64,000 bases of DNA from Polynucleobacter sp. MG-27-Goln-C1 (GTDB taxonomy: Bacteria > Pseudomonadota > Gammaproteobacteria > Burkholderiales > Burkholderiaceae). Positions 35,323 through 45,832 of the stretch are shown one piece after another. The notes below the pieces were generated by a model, which did not search any database, was not told the origin of the DNA, and saw nothing but the letters and a program-made list of their open reading frames with translations. The stretch is taken from the NCBI RefSeq assembly GCF_018881905.1, contig NZ_JACVPM010000001.1, positions 1 through 64,000 of the forward strand, in the 5' to 3' direction. How positions within the stretch are numbered: the first letter of the stretch is position 1; each line of letters opens with the position of its first letter. The position numbers and the translations under genes are program-made.

Positions 35323-36996
35323 ATGTCTGAATCATTTGCAGAACTATTTGAAGAATCATTAACCCGATCGAATATGAAGACCGGCCAAGTTATTTCGGCT
35401 GAAGTACTTCGCATCGACCATAACTTCGTCGTTGTTAACGCTGGATTGAAATCCGAAGCGTTTATTCCTGTTGAAGAATTCCATAACGACGCTGGCGAGA
35501 TTGAAGTAGCTCCTGGCGATTTCGTTTCTGTTGCTATTGACGCTCTTGAGAACGGCTATGGCGACACAATCCTTTCCCGTGACAAAGCTAAGCGCTTGGC
35601 ATCATGGATGAATTTGGAAAAAGCTCTCGAGCAAGCTGAAATCGTTACCGGTACTGTTACTGGTAAGGTTAAAGGCGGCTTGACAGTCATGGTTAACGGT
35701 ATCCGCGCATTCTTGCCGGGATCACTCGTTGACACACGCCCAATCAAAGACACCACCCCTTACGAAGGTAAGACGATGGAGTTCAAGGTTATCAAGCTTG
35801 ACCGTAAGCGTAACAACGTAGTGTTGTCACGTCGTGCTGTTGTTGAAGCTAGCCAAGGTGAAGAGCGCGCGAAGTTGATGTCTAACCTCAAAGAAGGTAG
35901 CGTTGTTCAAGGTATCGTTAAGAACATCACTGACTACGGCGCATTCGTGGACCTCGGTGGTATCGATGGCCTCTTGCACATTACCGATTTGGCATGGCGT
36001 CGTGTGCGTCACCCAAGCGAGATGTTGACTGTTGGCCAAGAAGTTACAGCTAAGATTTTGAAGTTTGATCAAGAGAAGAACCGTGTTTCACTCGGCGTGA
36101 AACAACTTGGTGATGATCCATGGGTTGGTATCGCTCGTCGTTACCCACCAAACACCCGTTTATTCGGTAAGGTAACTAACCTGACTGACTACGGTGCGTT
36201 CGTTGAAATCGAATCTGGTATCGAAGGTTTGGTACACGTTTCTGAAATGGATTGGACTAACAAGAACGTTGCTCCAAGCAAAGCTACTGCATTAGGAACC
36301 GAAGTTGAAGTAATGGTTCTGGATATTGATGAAGACAAGCGTCGTATCAGCTTGGGCATCAAGCAGTGCAAAGCGAATCCATGGGAAGAGTTCTCACGTG
36401 GCCAACAAAAAGGCGACAAGCTGACTGGCGCAATCAAGTCTATTACTGACTTTGGTGTGTTCATTGGTTTGCCTGGCGGTATCGACGGTTTAGTTCACCT
36501 CTCAGACCTCTCATGGAATGAGCCAGGAGAAGAAGCTGTTAAGAAATACAAAAAAGGCGACGAAGTTGAAGCTACTGTATTGGCCATTGATGTTGAGAAA
36601 GAGCGTATCTCTCTCGGTATCAAGCAATTGTCTGGTGACCCATTTAATAACTACACATCCGTAAGCGACAAGGGCAGCCTTGTAACTGGTACTGTGAAGG
36701 CTGTTGATGCTAAGGGTGCAACTATTCACTTGGCTGATGAAGTTGAAGCTTACTTACGTGCTTCTGAGATCTCAACAGATCGCGTTGAAGATGCACGCAA
36801 TGTATTGAAAGAAGGCGATAGCGTAACTGCAATGATCATCAACATTGATCGTAAGTCACGTGTAATCAACCTTTCAATCAAAGCTAAAGACAGCTCTGAC
36901 CAACAAGACGCTATGAGCAAACTCCAAGGTGATGCGCAGTCCGGCACAACCAACTTGGGTGCTTTGTTAAAAGCGAAGTTGGACAATCAAGGCTAA
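35323..36996 (+). CDS. rpsA: 30S ribosomal protein S1
   Basis: 557 residues with six S1 RNA-binding repeats. Repeats three to six each contain the pattern [21 protein letters not shown] or close variants. It recruits mRNA to the 30S subunit. It follows cmk after a 133-base leader and ends at a strong terminator. Confidence 0.97.
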   Translation: MSESFAELFEESLTRSNMKTGQVISAEVLRIDHNFVVVNAGLKSEAFIPVEEFHNDAGEIEVAPGDFVSVAIDALENGYGDTILSRDKAKRLASWMNLEKALEQAEIVTGTVTGKVKGGLTVMVNGIRAFLPGSLVDTRPIKDTTPYEGKTMEFKVIKLDRKRNNVVLSRRAVVEASQGEERAKLMSNLKEGSVVQGIVKNITDYGAFVDLGGIDGLLHITDLAWRRVRHPSEMLTVGQEVTAKILKFDQEKNRVSLGVKQLGDDPWVGIARRYPPNTRLFGKVTNLTDYGAFVEIESGIEGLVHVSEMDWTNKNVAPSKATALGTEVEVMVLDIDEDKRRISLGIKQCKANPWEEFSRGQQKGDKLTGAIKSITDFGVFIGLPGGIDGLVHLSDLSWNEPGEEAVKKYKKGDEVEATVLAIDVEKERISLGIKQLSGDPFNNYTSVSDKGSLVTGTVKAVDAKGATIHLADEVEAYLRASEISTDRVEDARNVLKEGDSVTAMIINIDRKSRVINLSIKAKDSSDQQDAMSKLQGDAQSGTTNLGALLKAKLDNQG

Positions 36997-37004
36997 ATCA
37001 ATAT

Positions 37005-37038
37005 CGCCGCTTTCCACTAGGAGAGCGGCGGTTTTTTA
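37005..37038 (+). terminator. terminator after rpsA
   Basis: CGCCGCTTTCC-ACTA-GGAGAGCGGCG (37005-37030) followed by GTTTTTTATT. An 11-base stem with one wobble. The ihfB ATG is 19 bases past the stem, so ihfB needs readthrough or its own promoter. Confidence 0.9.
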
Positions 37039-37048
37039 TTGATAGATC

Positions 37049-37393
37049 ATGTCAGATCAAGAGCAACAAGCAATTACTCGCTCCGAACTCGTGGAGAGCT
37101 TGGCGGAACAGTTTCCCCAGCTTTTACCTCGCGATGTGGAGTTGGCAGTAAAAACATTGCTAGACACCATGACTCACGCTTTAGCCGAAGGCAAGCGGAT
37201 TGAGTTGCGGGGTGTTGGCAGCTTTGTTTTGCATCACCGTCCTGCACGAACTGGTCGCAACCCAAAATCTGGTGAGAAAGTATTGATCCCAGAAAAACGC
37301 GTGCCCCATTTCAAGCCTGGCAAAGAATTACGTGAGCGCGTTGATTACAAACCTCTGAAGCAAGTGAGCCCTAAAGAGGGTTCTGGTGCCTAG
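37049..37393 (+). CDS. ihfB: integration host factor subunit beta
   Basis: 114 residues, HU/IHF fold. [34 protein letters not shown] is split across about residues 50-80 and includes the DNA-intercalating Pro arm; [14 protein letters not shown] closes the domain. IHF bends DNA sharply at specific sites and assists recombination and transcription. It has a C-terminal extension of about 15 residues beyond E. coli IhfB. Confidence 0.95.
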   Translation: MSDQEQQAITRSELVESLAEQFPQLLPRDVELAVKTLLDTMTHALAEGKRIELRGVGSFVLHHRPARTGRNPKSGEKVLIPEKRVPHFKPGKELRERVDYKPLKQVSPKEGSGA

Positions 37394-37412
37394 TCACATA
37401 GCGCATATCCAG

Positions 37413-37436
37413 TGGTCCATTCGGACCATTTTTTTA
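37413..37436 (+). terminator. terminator after ihfB
   Basis: TGGTCC-ATTC-GGACCA followed by TTTTTTTA. The next gene starts 18 bases later. Confidence 0.85.
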
Positions 37437-37453
37437 TTTAAGATCTGCACAGC

Positions 37454-38665
37454 ATGATTCAGATTGCAACCTCCTGGCTACTGTTATTACCAGTCATGTT
37501 TGGTATTGGTTGGCTGGCTTCGCGCTGGGATTTGCGTCTTGAGAATCGCATGGATGAGCGTGAGCGTATGCGTCAGCAACGCTCAACATTTAAAGGTTTA
37601 AGTCTGTTACTCAATGAGCAGCCAGATCAGGCGATTGAGACTTTGGTCAAGATCGCTCAACTCGATCCTGAAACAATCGAACTGCATTTTGCTTTAGGTA
37701 ATTTATTCCGTCGCCGTGGCGAGACTGAGCGTGCAATTCGAGTTCACCAGCACCTTGCTAATCGCGATGACTTAAAGCCGCGCGATCGCGATCATGCTGC
37801 CTATGAATTGGGTCGTGATTTTCTGCGTGCCGGTTTATTAGATCGTGCCGAAGCATCATTAAATCGCGTGGGTGAAGGTAAGTTTGCTGCCCCAGCTAAA
37901 GAGAGTTTGCTTGAGATGTATCAGATCGAGCGAGACTGGAAAAAAGCCATCGTTGCCGCTAGTGAGCTTGAGGGTTTGCAAGGAAAATCCCACCATACTG
38001 AAATTGCCCAGTTTCATTGCGAATTGGGTCAAGAGGCATTACGCCGCAAGGATTTGCCAGAGGTAGAGCAATCCGTTCAATTGGCCTTGCAAGCCGTTCC
38101 ACATCATGCGCGTGCGCTGATTTTGCAAGGTGATTATCTGATTGCAATGGATCGTCCGGCACAGGCGATCGAGGTATGGGCTGTGATTGCTAAAACACAT
38201 CCTGCTTATATGCACTTACTCGCAGATCGTTGGATGGCGGCGCATGCTGCGTTGGATAAAGCAGATGTGGGTTTAAGTGCGCTTTGTGAGTTGTTGAAAA
38301 CCCAAGCTTCTGGTGAGTTGCTCGACATTGTGCAAAAGCATATGACTCAAATTCGTGGTGCTCAAGCTGCTGAAGTGATGCTAGTTGAAGTGATGCAGCA
38401 TTCACCAAGCTTGAGTGCACTTTCCAAGTTAGCTGAGACCCGTTTAGCTCTGGCGGAAAGCAACGGTACACCAGAGCGAGTATCGGATTTACAGGCAACA
38501 CTCAGTTTATTGAAGCAGCGTACAACCAGTTTGGCCCGTTATACCTGTGGCAATTGTGGTTTCCGTGCGAGACGTTTTTACTGGCAATGCCCGGGTTGTA
38601 ATCATTGGGAGGCATACTCCCCAAGACGCAGTGAGGGAGCCGTTCCTAGCGGCCCTTCCATGTAA
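37454..38665 (+). CDS. lapB: lipopolysaccharide assembly protein B
   Basis: 403 residues. An N-terminal membrane helix (TSWLLLLPVMFGIGWLAS) is followed by TPR repeats facing the cytoplasm and a C-terminal rubredoxin-like zinc domain (CGNCGF and CPGCNHW, about 363-387). In E. coli LapB directs FtsH to degrade LpxC and so limits LPS synthesis. The following genes make LPS precursors, which supports the assignment. Confidence 0.92.
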   Translation: MIQIATSWLLLLPVMFGIGWLASRWDLRLENRMDERERMRQQRSTFKGLSLLLNEQPDQAIETLVKIAQLDPETIELHFALGNLFRRRGETERAIRVHQHLANRDDLKPRDRDHAAYELGRDFLRAGLLDRAEASLNRVGEGKFAAPAKESLLEMYQIERDWKKAIVAASELEGLQGKSHHTEIAQFHCELGQEALRRKDLPEVEQSVQLALQAVPHHARALILQGDYLIAMDRPAQAIEVWAVIAKTHPAYMHLLADRWMAAHAALDKADVGLSALCELLKTQASGELLDIVQKHMTQIRGAQAAEVMLVEVMQHSPSLSALSKLAETRLALAESNGTPERVSDLQATLSLLKQRTTSLARYTCGNCGFRARRFYWQCPGCNHWEAYSPRRSEGAVPSGPSM

Positions 38666-38686
38666 TCTGAATTACTTGGAGATATT

Positions 38687-40051
38687 TTGAAAGTCACCAT
38701 CATCGGCAGTGGTTACGTTGGTCTTGTTACTGGCGCTTGTTTAGCAGAGCAGGGTAATAACGTCTTTTGCGTTGACGTAGATCCTAAGAAAATTGAGATT
38801 CTCAATTCTGGTAGCGTACCGATTTACGAGCCGGGCCTCAAAGAGATGATTGAGCGCAATCGCGCTGCTGGCCGTTTGCAGTTCTCTACTGATATTGCTG
38901 CTTCTGTTGCGCATGGCGATATTCAATTTATCGCGGTAGGCACCCCTCCTGATGAAGATGGCTCAGCTGATCTTCAGTACGTTGTAGCGGCTGCTCGCAA
39001 TATTGGTCGTCATATGACCACCCCTAAAGTAATCGTTGATAAATCGACTGTGCCAGTGGGCACTGCTGATAAGGTTGGCGCTGCTATTGTTGAAGAGCTC
39101 CAAAAAAGAAGTCTCTCACCAGAGTTATGCTCCGTAGTCTCCAATCCTGAGTTCCTTAAAGAAGGCGCAGCAGTAGAAGACTTTATGCGCCCAGATCGTA
39201 TCGTGATCGGTACGCAAAATACGCCAGCGGGTCTGCGCGCTAAGGAGCAAATGCGCAAGCTCTACGCACCATTTAACCGTAATCACGAGCGCACCTATTA
39301 CATGGATGTGAAAAGTGCTGAGTTAACTAAATACGCAGCTAATGCCATGTTAGCCACCCGCATTTCCTTTATGAACGAGTTGGCCAATCTGGCTGACTTA
39401 GTCGGTGCAGATATTGAAGCAGTACGCCAGGGCATTGGTTCAGACTCTCGTATTGGCTACGGCTTTTTGTACTCTGGTACTGGCTATGGCGGTTCTTGCT
39501 TTCCAAAGGATGTTTCCGCTCTATCCAAGACTGCTATTGAACATGGCAGAGATCTAAAGATCCTCGATGCCGTTGAAGCAGTCAATGAAGCCCAGAAATA
39601 CATCTTGGTAGAAAAGATTGAAAAGCGCTTTGGTTCTGATCTTAAGGGTAAGAAGTTCGCTATGTGGGGTTTAGCCTTTAAACCTAATACCGACGATATG
39701 CGTGAAGCGCCAAGTCGTGTGATTATTCAAGAGCTGGTCAAGCGTGGTGCTCAGATCGTTGCTCATGATCCAGTAGCCATGCCAGAAACCAAACACTGCC
39801 TCGAGATGGACTTTAAAGGCAACCCAGAGGGCCTTAAACAAGTGACTTTGGTGGATGACCCGATGGCAGCAACCCAAGATGCGGATGCCTTAGTAATTGT
39901 TACTGAGTGGAAAGCCTTCCATAGTCCTGATTTTGAGCTTCTCAAAGCCAAACTCAAAAACCCCATCATCTTTGATGGCCGTAATCTGTATGAGCCTCAA
40001 GCTATGCAAGAATTAGGCATTGAGTACCAGGGTATTGGCCGTCATAATTAA
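38687..40051 (+). CDS. ugd: UDP-glucose 6-dehydrogenase
   Basis: 454 residues starting at TTG 38687 with GGAG upstream. [20 protein letters not shown] is the NAD-binding start; the catalytic Cys lies in [14 protein letters not shown] (about 265-278). It oxidises UDP-glucose to UDP-glucuronate for surface polysaccharides or LPS modification. It lies between lapB and the heptose genes. Confidence 0.94.
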   Translation: MKVTIIGSGYVGLVTGACLAEQGNNVFCVDVDPKKIEILNSGSVPIYEPGLKEMIERNRAAGRLQFSTDIAASVAHGDIQFIAVGTPPDEDGSADLQYVVAAARNIGRHMTTPKVIVDKSTVPVGTADKVGAAIVEELQKRSLSPELCSVVSNPEFLKEGAAVEDFMRPDRIVIGTQNTPAGLRAKEQMRKLYAPFNRNHERTYYMDVKSAELTKYAANAMLATRISFMNELANLADLVGADIEAVRQGIGSDSRIGYGFLYSGTGYGGSCFPKDVSALSKTAIEHGRDLKILDAVEAVNEAQKYILVEKIEKRFGSDLKGKKFAMWGLAFKPNTDDMREAPSRVIIQELVKRGAQIVAHDPVAMPETKHCLEMDFKGNPEGLKQVTLVDDPMAATQDADALVIVTEWKAFHSPDFELLKAKLKNPIIFDGRNLYEPQAMQELGIEYQGIGRHN

Positions 40052-40101
40052 TTAGAAGTAAAAAAGAATCCATTCGAAAGATTAGAGAGATTAGTTACAT
40101 C

Positions 40102-41031
40102 GTGGAAAAAGCTAACCGAGAACAATTTTCTAAAGCCCGCTTATTAGTGGTGGGTGATGTCATGCTTGATCGCTATTGGTTTGGTGATACGAATCGGATA
40201 TCTCCTGAGGCGCCAGTACCTGTTGTTCAAGTGGGCAAAATTGATGAGCGTTTAGGTGGCGCTGCCAACGTGGCTCGCAACGTAGCTGCTCTCGGTGCGA
40301 ATACAACGATCTTGGGTGTGATTGGCGATGATGAGCCGGGCAATCGCGTAACAGAGTTGCTGAAGTCTAGTGGTGTTGATAGCCAGCTTGAAATCGATAG
40401 CAAGGTGCCGACTACTGTGAAGTTGCGCGTCATTGCAAGACAACAACAATTGATTCGTTTGGATTTTGAAGAGGCTCCTAGTGAGGCTGCTTTGGCGCAT
40501 AAGTTAGAGCGTTACGAGAAGCTTGTAGGCGATGCTGATGTAGTGATTTTGTCTGACTACGGCAAAGGCGCTTTGGGCCAAGTAGCTTTAATGATTGAGC
40601 AAGCTCGCGTTCAAAAGAAAATGATCTTGGTAGATCCTAAAGGCGATGACTACGCTAAATATCGTGGTGCCACCGTTCTCACGCCAAACCGTAGTGAGTT
40701 GCGTCAGGTAGTTGGTCAATGGTCTAGTGAAGAAGATCTCACTAAAAGAGCGCAGGATCTTAGAAAATCTTTAGATCTCGAGGCACTTCTCCTTACTCGC
40801 TCTGAAGAAGGCATGAGTTTATTTACCGATGCTGGAGTGATCCACGTTAAGGCGCAGGCACGTGAAGTGTTTGATGTGTCTGGTGCAGGTGATACAGTTA
40901 TTGGCACTCTTGCAGTGGCCTTAGCAGCCGGCTGGCCACTTGAAAGAGCGATGGCTTTGGCTAATCGGGCCGGTGGCATTGTCGTTGGTAAGCTGGGTAC
41001 AGCCACCGTTACTTCTGAGGAATTGCAATGA
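40102..41031 (+). CDS. hldA: D-glycero-beta-D-manno-heptose-7-phosphate kinase
   Basis: 309 residues from GTG 40102. A PfkB-type sugar kinase with [12 protein letters not shown] near the start, [15 protein letters not shown] and the ATP/anion-hole motif [14 protein letters not shown] near residue 260. It matches only the kinase half of enteric HldE (RfaE); no adenylyltransferase domain is attached, so a separate HldC must exist elsewhere. It overlaps hldD by four bases. Confidence 0.9.
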   Translation: MEKANREQFSKARLLVVGDVMLDRYWFGDTNRISPEAPVPVVQVGKIDERLGGAANVARNVAALGANTTILGVIGDDEPGNRVTELLKSSGVDSQLEIDSKVPTTVKLRVIARQQQLIRLDFEEAPSEAALAHKLERYEKLVGDADVVILSDYGKGALGQVALMIEQARVQKKMILVDPKGDDYAKYRGATVLTPNRSELRQVVGQWSSEEDLTKRAQDLRKSLDLEALLLTRSEEGMSLFTDAGVIHVKAQAREVFDVSGAGDTVIGTLAVALAAGWPLERAMALANRAGGIVVGKLGTATVTSEELQ

Positions 41032-42047
41032 CGATTATCGTAACTGGCGCTGCTGGATTTATTGGTGCCAATATTGTTCAGGCGCTCAATGCGCGTGGTG
41101 AGAAAAATATCATTGCGGTCGATGATTTACGTCCCGCTGACAAGTATCGCAATCTTGCGGATTTAGACATCATTGATTACCTTGATAAAGACGAATTTCT
41201 GGAGTCATTTAGAAGTGGTCGCTTTGGCAAGGTGAGGGCAGTGTTTCATGAGGGGGCTTGCTCCGATACGATGGAAACTGACGGCATCTTCATGATGGCG
41301 AATAATTTCCGTTACACCGTGGACTTGCTCGATATCTGTACAGAGCAAAAAGTGCAGTTACTGTACGCCTCTTCAGCTGCCACTTATGGCGGTTCTGATG
41401 TCTTTGTAGAGAGCCGCGAGCATGAAAAGCCATTAAATATTTATGGTTACTCTAAGTTTTTATTTGATCAAGTGATGCGCAAACGCTTTGCTGAAAAAGC
41501 CAATACTGCGCAAGTAGTCGGATTTAGGTACTTCAATGTCTATGGGCCACGTGAATCACACAAAGGTCGTATGGCTTCAGTAGCCTTTCATCAATACCAC
41601 CAGTACAAGGCCAATGGCAAAGTAAAGCTTTTTGGTGAATATGGTGGTTATGGCGCTGGCGAGCAAAGTCGTGACTTTGTCTCAGTAGAAGACGTTGTAA
41701 AAGTGAATTTGTACTTCTTAGATCACCCGGAAATCAGCGGTATCTTTAATTTGGGTAGTGGTCGTGCACAGCCATTCAATGATGTTGCTCATGCTGTAGC
41801 AAACGCCATGCGCAAAATCGATAATGCCAATCCTGCTAGCTTAGAAGAGTTGGTCAAAGAAAAGGCGATTGAGTACATTCCATTTCCGGATGCACTTAAA
41901 GGCAAGTACCAGTGCTTTACGCAAGCAGATTTAACCAAGCTGCGCGCGGCTGGATACTCAGAACCCTTCCTCAATGTGGAGCAGGGCGTCAGTCGTTATA
42001 TCGCCTGGCTATCAGCCAATGCAGATTTCTTGGCAAGCCCACTATAG
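41028..42047 (+). CDS. hldD: ADP-L-glycero-D-manno-heptose-6-epimerase
   Basis: 339 residues, extended short-chain dehydrogenase. [16 protein letters not shown] binds NADP; the YGYSKFLFD element carries the catalytic Tyr and Lys. It finishes ADP-heptose for the LPS inner core. ATG overlaps the hldA stop. Also known as rfaD. Confidence 0.95.
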   Translation: MTIIVTGAAGFIGANIVQALNARGEKNIIAVDDLRPADKYRNLADLDIIDYLDKDEFLESFRSGRFGKVRAVFHEGACSDTMETDGIFMMANNFRYTVDLLDICTEQKVQLLYASSAATYGGSDVFVESREHEKPLNIYGYSKFLFDQVMRKRFAEKANTAQVVGFRYFNVYGPRESHKGRMASVAFHQYHQYKANGKVKLFGEYGGYGAGEQSRDFVSVEDVVKVNLYFLDHPEISGIFNLGSGRAQPFNDVAHAVANAMRKIDNANPASLEELVKEKAIEYIPFPDALKGKYQCFTQADLTKLRAAGYSEPFLNVEQGVSRYIAWLSANADFLASPL

Positions 42048-42095
42048 GTAGTTAAAAACAGTCAACCGACTGAATCTCCATTCGTTGTAACTGAT

Positions 42096-42126
42096 CCACT
42101 TGCACTTCGTGTAAGTGGATTTTTTA
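42096..42126 (+). terminator. terminator after hldD
   Basis: CCACTTGCAC-TTC-GTGTAAGTGG, a ten-base stem with one wobble, followed by ATTTTTTATT. It ends the lapB-ugd-hldA-hldD unit. Confidence 0.87.
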
Positions 42127-42144
42127 TTAACCGATGGAGATTAG

Positions 42145-42540
42145 ATGAATCAATTATTAAAGTCTTTGGTATTTTCAGTATTTGTAGCTGTTTCAGGATT
42201 AGCTGCTGCTTCGCCAGTCAATGTCAATACCGCCACTCAGTCTGAGTTAGAAAGTATTAAAGGGATTGGACCATCCAAAGCGAAAACAATTATTGCCGAG
42301 CGTTTGGATGGTGGGCATTTTCAGGATGCTAATGATCTGCAAAAACGGGTACGTGGTATCGGCATGAAATCCGTAGAAAAGATGGTGGATAACGGTTTAA
42401 CCATTGAGGCGCCCAGTTCTTTTCGTGAACCGCACGGCAGGACTAGTAAAGAGGGCTCCAAGGCTAGCAGACGTGGCTCACGCGGTCAAAGCGGTTCGCG
42501 CCATTCTTCGGATCGTGCGGAACCAAGTCGCCGAAATTAA
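42145..42540 (+). CDS. comEA: ComEA-like DNA-binding helix-hairpin-helix protein
   Basis: 131 residues with a signal peptide (SLVFSVFVAVSGLAAA) and one ComEA-type double helix-hairpin-helix (VNVNTATQSELESIKGIG and GIGMKSVEKM, residues 25-80). ComEA binds DNA in the periplasm during uptake. The C-terminal 45 residues are rich in Ser, Arg and Gly and look disordered. No other competence genes are nearby. Confidence 0.85.
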   Translation: MNQLLKSLVFSVFVAVSGLAAASPVNVNTATQSELESIKGIGPSKAKTIIAERLDGGHFQDANDLQKRVRGIGMKSVEKMVDNGLTIEAPSSFREPHGRTSKEGSKASRRGSRGQSGSRHSSDRAEPSRRN

Positions 42541-42581
42541 ACCCTTTTACGTCTAGCCTGGCTTATGGCTAAAATGGTTTC

Positions 42582-43493
42582 ATGAGCACACCTTCTTACT
42601 TAACTATTTCACAGACCGTGGGTAATACACCCCTGGTTCGTTTGCAACGCATTCCTGGCGCAGAAAATGATTCCAAAAATAATCTGATCTTAGGAAAGTT
42701 GGAGGGTAATAATCCAGCGGGGTCGGTGAAAGACCGGCCTGCGCTGTCGATGATCCTGCGCGCTCAAGAGCGTGGCGAAATTAAGCCTGGCGACACTCTC
42801 ATTGAAGCTACTAGTGGTAACACTGGCATTGCTTTAGCAATGACTGCTGCGATGTTGGGCTACAAGATGGTTTTGGTGATGCCTGAGAACCAGAGTATTG
42901 AGCGTCGACAAAGTATGGCTGCTTATGGTGCTGAGTTAATTTTGACGGCAGCTTCTGGTGGTATGGAGTTTGCCCGCGACTATGCGCTGCAATTACAAAA
43001 AGAGGGTCGCGGCAGATTGCTTGATCAATTTGCAAATCCGGATAACCCACGTGCTCACATCGAAACCACTGGCCCAGAAATCTGGCGCGATACGGATGGC
43101 CAGGTTACGCATTTCATTTCAGCGATGGGAACCACCGGAACAATTACCGGAGTTTCTACCTATCTGAAATCCATGAATCCCAATATTCAAATTATTGGCG
43201 CTCAACCGGAGGAAGGTTCGCAAATTCCAGGTATCCGTAAATGGGCTCCAGAGTACCTCCCAAAAATTTATCAAGGTGATAAGGTTGATCGCATTGAATA
43301 TGTGAGTCAAGCAGATGCCGAAGAAATGGCCCGCCGCCTCGCGGCTGAAGAGGGTATTTTCTGTGGGATTTCAGCTGGTGGCGCTTTAGTTGTTGCCTTG
43401 CGAATCGCTCGTCAGGTAGAGAATGCAACGATTGTCTTTATTGTTTGCGACCGCGGTGATCGCTACCTCTCAACTGGAGTGTTCCCGGCGTAA
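42582..43493 (+). CDS. cysM: cysteine synthase B
   Basis: 303 residues. VGNTPLVRLQRIP, NPAGSVKDRPAL (PLP Lys, about residue 49) and EATSGNTGIALA are the fold type II PLP motifs of the cysteine synthase family. The RQSMAAYGAELI and C-terminal CDRGDRYLSTG parts fit CysM better than CysK. It makes cysteine or S-sulfocysteine from O-acetylserine. Confidence 0.93.
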   Translation: MSTPSYLTISQTVGNTPLVRLQRIPGAENDSKNNLILGKLEGNNPAGSVKDRPALSMILRAQERGEIKPGDTLIEATSGNTGIALAMTAAMLGYKMVLVMPENQSIERRQSMAAYGAELILTAASGGMEFARDYALQLQKEGRGRLLDQFANPDNPRAHIETTGPEIWRDTDGQVTHFISAMGTTGTITGVSTYLKSMNPNIQIIGAQPEEGSQIPGIRKWAPEYLPKIYQGDKVDRIEYVSQADAEEMARRLAAEEGIFCGISAGGALVVALRIARQVENATIVFIVCDRGDRYLSTGVFPA

Positions 43494-43513
43494 TACATTC
43501 AGCCGAAAGTGAA

Positions 43514-44782
43514 TTAAGTCTGCTTTTGTTTTTTCTTGCTAGGAGTCTTCTTGGGCTTGGATTTAACTGCATCACCTGACTTTACTTCTGGCTTCGCTTT
43601 GGTCGAAGCTACAGGCACTACGCTTTGGTTCTTGTATCCCAGCGCTTCTGCAAACTCAGCAACACTTTGTGCGTAAAAGTAGCTGCGGTTGTATTGCACA
43701 ATCGTCAGGAAATTATTTAAACCAACAACATAGCGAACCTGATCGTTACCATCCTTATCGGGGTAGGGAAGATCGACAATGAGCGCCTTACTTTGCGGCT
43801 CAACTCCGCCCAATTGAAGGTCACCTTGGTCTTTAGCTAAGATGCCTTTTGCAATGAGTTCTTGAACTGAGTATTTCAGCTGAGGTTCACCGTCCGCCAG
43901 AGCTTTCGCTTCGCTAATGGCACTTTCCTGTACAGGGAAGTAAATCGGCATTCCTGGTTGCCAGCCATGCTTTCTCATAAAGTTAGCCACACTAGCAATC
44001 GCATCCTTAGGACTCTGCTTGAGGTCAATATGACCATCGCCATCACCATCTACTGCAAAGCTGCGAATACTGCTCGGCATGAATTGGGGTAAGCCGATGG
44101 CGCCTGCATAAGAGCTGTTCTGATTTAAGCAGGCATTAAAGCGAGTTTGATTCAGCCCTTGTTTACTATTGTTGGCAGGCAAACTGCCGCCGCCCTCGGT
44201 CCAGCACATGAGGATGAGTTCTTGGAGCTGGTCTTTAAATAGCTGTTCTCGGCTAGCTTTGTTAGGTGTATCTGGATAGCTGAAGGCCAATGTAGAAAGC
44301 ACATCCTTTACCCGGAAATTTCCAGTTTGACGGCCATAGATGGTTTCGATCCCAATAATGGAGACAATGACTTCCGCTGGAACTCCTGAATCTTGCTCAA
44401 CCTTGGTCAAGAAGGCCTGGTTTTGCTCCCAAAAGGCCTTGCCGGCCTTAAGTCGTACCGGTTCAATGAAGCGCTTGCGATAGGCAACCCAATTCTTTTT
44501 AAAGCTACCCGATGGGGGTAACACCAATTTGCGTATGGACGGAATCGTTTTAGCATCTGAGAAGCCTGATTCAAGGCTTGTCTGAGGGATTCCCTGGGTT
44601 TGTGCAATTTGGGTGATTAATTGATTGAGGTTTTGACTAAAGCGGGCTTCTGTTGCGGCATCCTCAGACTGGTTTACGATAGTCTCTGTAGGGCTAACTT
44701 GCTGAGTAGGGGTGCTGGAGCAAGCACCAAGCAGTAGCGCTATGAATAGTGTTGAAGCAAGGTAGGGGACGCGAAAATTCAT
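43514..44782 (-). CDS. mltB: membrane-bound lytic murein transglycosylase B
   Basis: 422 residues with a lipoprotein signal (LLLGACSS, lipid-bound Cys near residue 21). The catalytic Glu is in VSIIGIETIYGRQTGNF (about 145-161), and the SLT_2 region continues with GAIGLPQFMPSSIR and DGDGDGHIDL. It cleaves glycan strands of peptidoglycan. The C-terminus is Lys-rich (KPKKTPSKKKQK). Confidence 0.92.
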   Translation of the reverse strand: MNFRVPYLASTLFIALLLGACSSTPTQQVSPTETIVNQSEDAATEARFSQNLNQLITQIAQTQGIPQTSLESGFSDAKTIPSIRKLVLPPSGSFKKNWVAYRKRFIEPVRLKAGKAFWEQNQAFLTKVEQDSGVPAEVIVSIIGIETIYGRQTGNFRVKDVLSTLAFSYPDTPNKASREQLFKDQLQELILMCWTEGGGSLPANNSKQGLNQTRFNACLNQNSSYAGAIGLPQFMPSSIRSFAVDGDGDGHIDLKQSPKDAIASVANFMRKHGWQPGMPIYFPVQESAISEAKALADGEPQLKYSVQELIAKGILAKDQGDLQLGGVEPQSKALIVDLPYPDKDGNDQVRYVVGLNNFLTIVQYNRSYFYAQSVAEFAEALGYKNQSVVPVASTKAKPEVKSGDAVKSKPKKTPSKKKQKQT

Positions 44783-44865
44783 GGATAAGAAAATGGGTTT
44801 TTGAAGGGTTGGCAGGTTTTATTAGATTATAAAAATTACAGTTTTGCTATTGAGGATTTCTAGTA

Positions 44866-45786
44866 ATGACAACAGGATACATAACTCATCCAGATTTTCT
44901 AAAACATGAGATGGGCAGTCATCATCCCGAGTGCCCGGAACGCATTCAGGCGATCAATGATCAGTTAATTCGTAGTGGTATCGATCGCTTTCTACATCAT
45001 CTCGATGCGCCACTGGCAACTGAAGATCAATTGGAGTTAGTTCACAGTCCAGATCACATTGCCTTTGTTAAAGAGCGTTCACCAGCTAGCGGTTATTTCA
45101 TGCTTGATGGTGACACCATTATGAACCCCCATACTTGGAGCGCCGCGCTTCGTGCGGCAGGCGCTGCTATTGCGGGTGTTGATGCAGTGATGAAGGGCGA
45201 GGTTGAAAATGTGTTTTGTGCGGTTCGCCCCCCGGGTCATCATGCGGAGCCAACCCGCTCGATGGGCTTTTGTGTCTTTGATAACGTCGCTGTAGCTGCG
45301 CGGTATGCGATGGAGACATACGGTATCGAACGTGTGGCCATCATCGATTTTGATGTGCATCACGGCAACGGTACTGAGGCGGCATTTTTTAATGATCCCA
45401 ATGTGCTGATGTGCAGCTTCTTTCAGCATCCGTTTTATCCATACAGCGGCTTGGATGGAGCGAATAATATGGTGAATGTCCCCTTGCCGGCTTCTACTCG
45501 AGGCGATGTAGTGCGCTCGATAGTAGAGGAGCAGTGGTTGCCACGTTTACGTGATTTTGAGCCAGAGCTCATCATTATCTCCGCAGGCTTTGATGCTCAC
45601 CGTGAGGATGATTTGGGGCAGATGGGTTTAGTAGAGGACGACTATGCCTGGATTACTAAGCAGCTTAAAGGTGTTGCTAGTCAATTTGCCCAAGGTCGCA
45701 TCGTCAGCTGCCTGGAGGGTGGCTACAACCTCTCCGCGCTAGGGCGCAGCGTGGTCGCGCACGTCAAAGCACTTGCTGACATTTAA
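44866..45786 (+). CDS. histone deacetylase family protein (AcuC/acetylpolyamine amidohydrolase-like)
   Basis: 306 residues. RPPGHHAEPT (two catalytic His) and IIDFDVHHGNGT (zinc-binding Asp and His) are intact, and SAGFDAHREDDL supplies the second Asp. These enzymes remove acetyl groups from lysines or polyamines. It lies just before an acyl-CoA synthetase, consistent with acetyl-lysine control of such enzymes, but the true substrate is unknown. Confidence 0.88.
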   Translation: MTTGYITHPDFLKHEMGSHHPECPERIQAINDQLIRSGIDRFLHHLDAPLATEDQLELVHSPDHIAFVKERSPASGYFMLDGDTIMNPHTWSAALRAAGAAIAGVDAVMKGEVENVFCAVRPPGHHAEPTRSMGFCVFDNVAVAARYAMETYGIERVAIIDFDVHHGNGTEAAFFNDPNVLMCSFFQHPFYPYSGLDGANNMVNVPLPASTRGDVVRSIVEEQWLPRLRDFEPELIIISAGFDAHREDDLGQMGLVEDDYAWITKQLKGVASQFAQGRIVSCLEGGYNLSALGRSVVAHVKALADI

Positions 45787-45832
45787 ATGTCATAGAAATG
45801 TAGATTAAATAAGATCAATATCTAAGGAACGC

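Noticed and set aside
45079..45429. 116-codon minus-strand frame in the deacetylase gene
   Set aside because: Overlaps the catalytic region of a well-supported gene.
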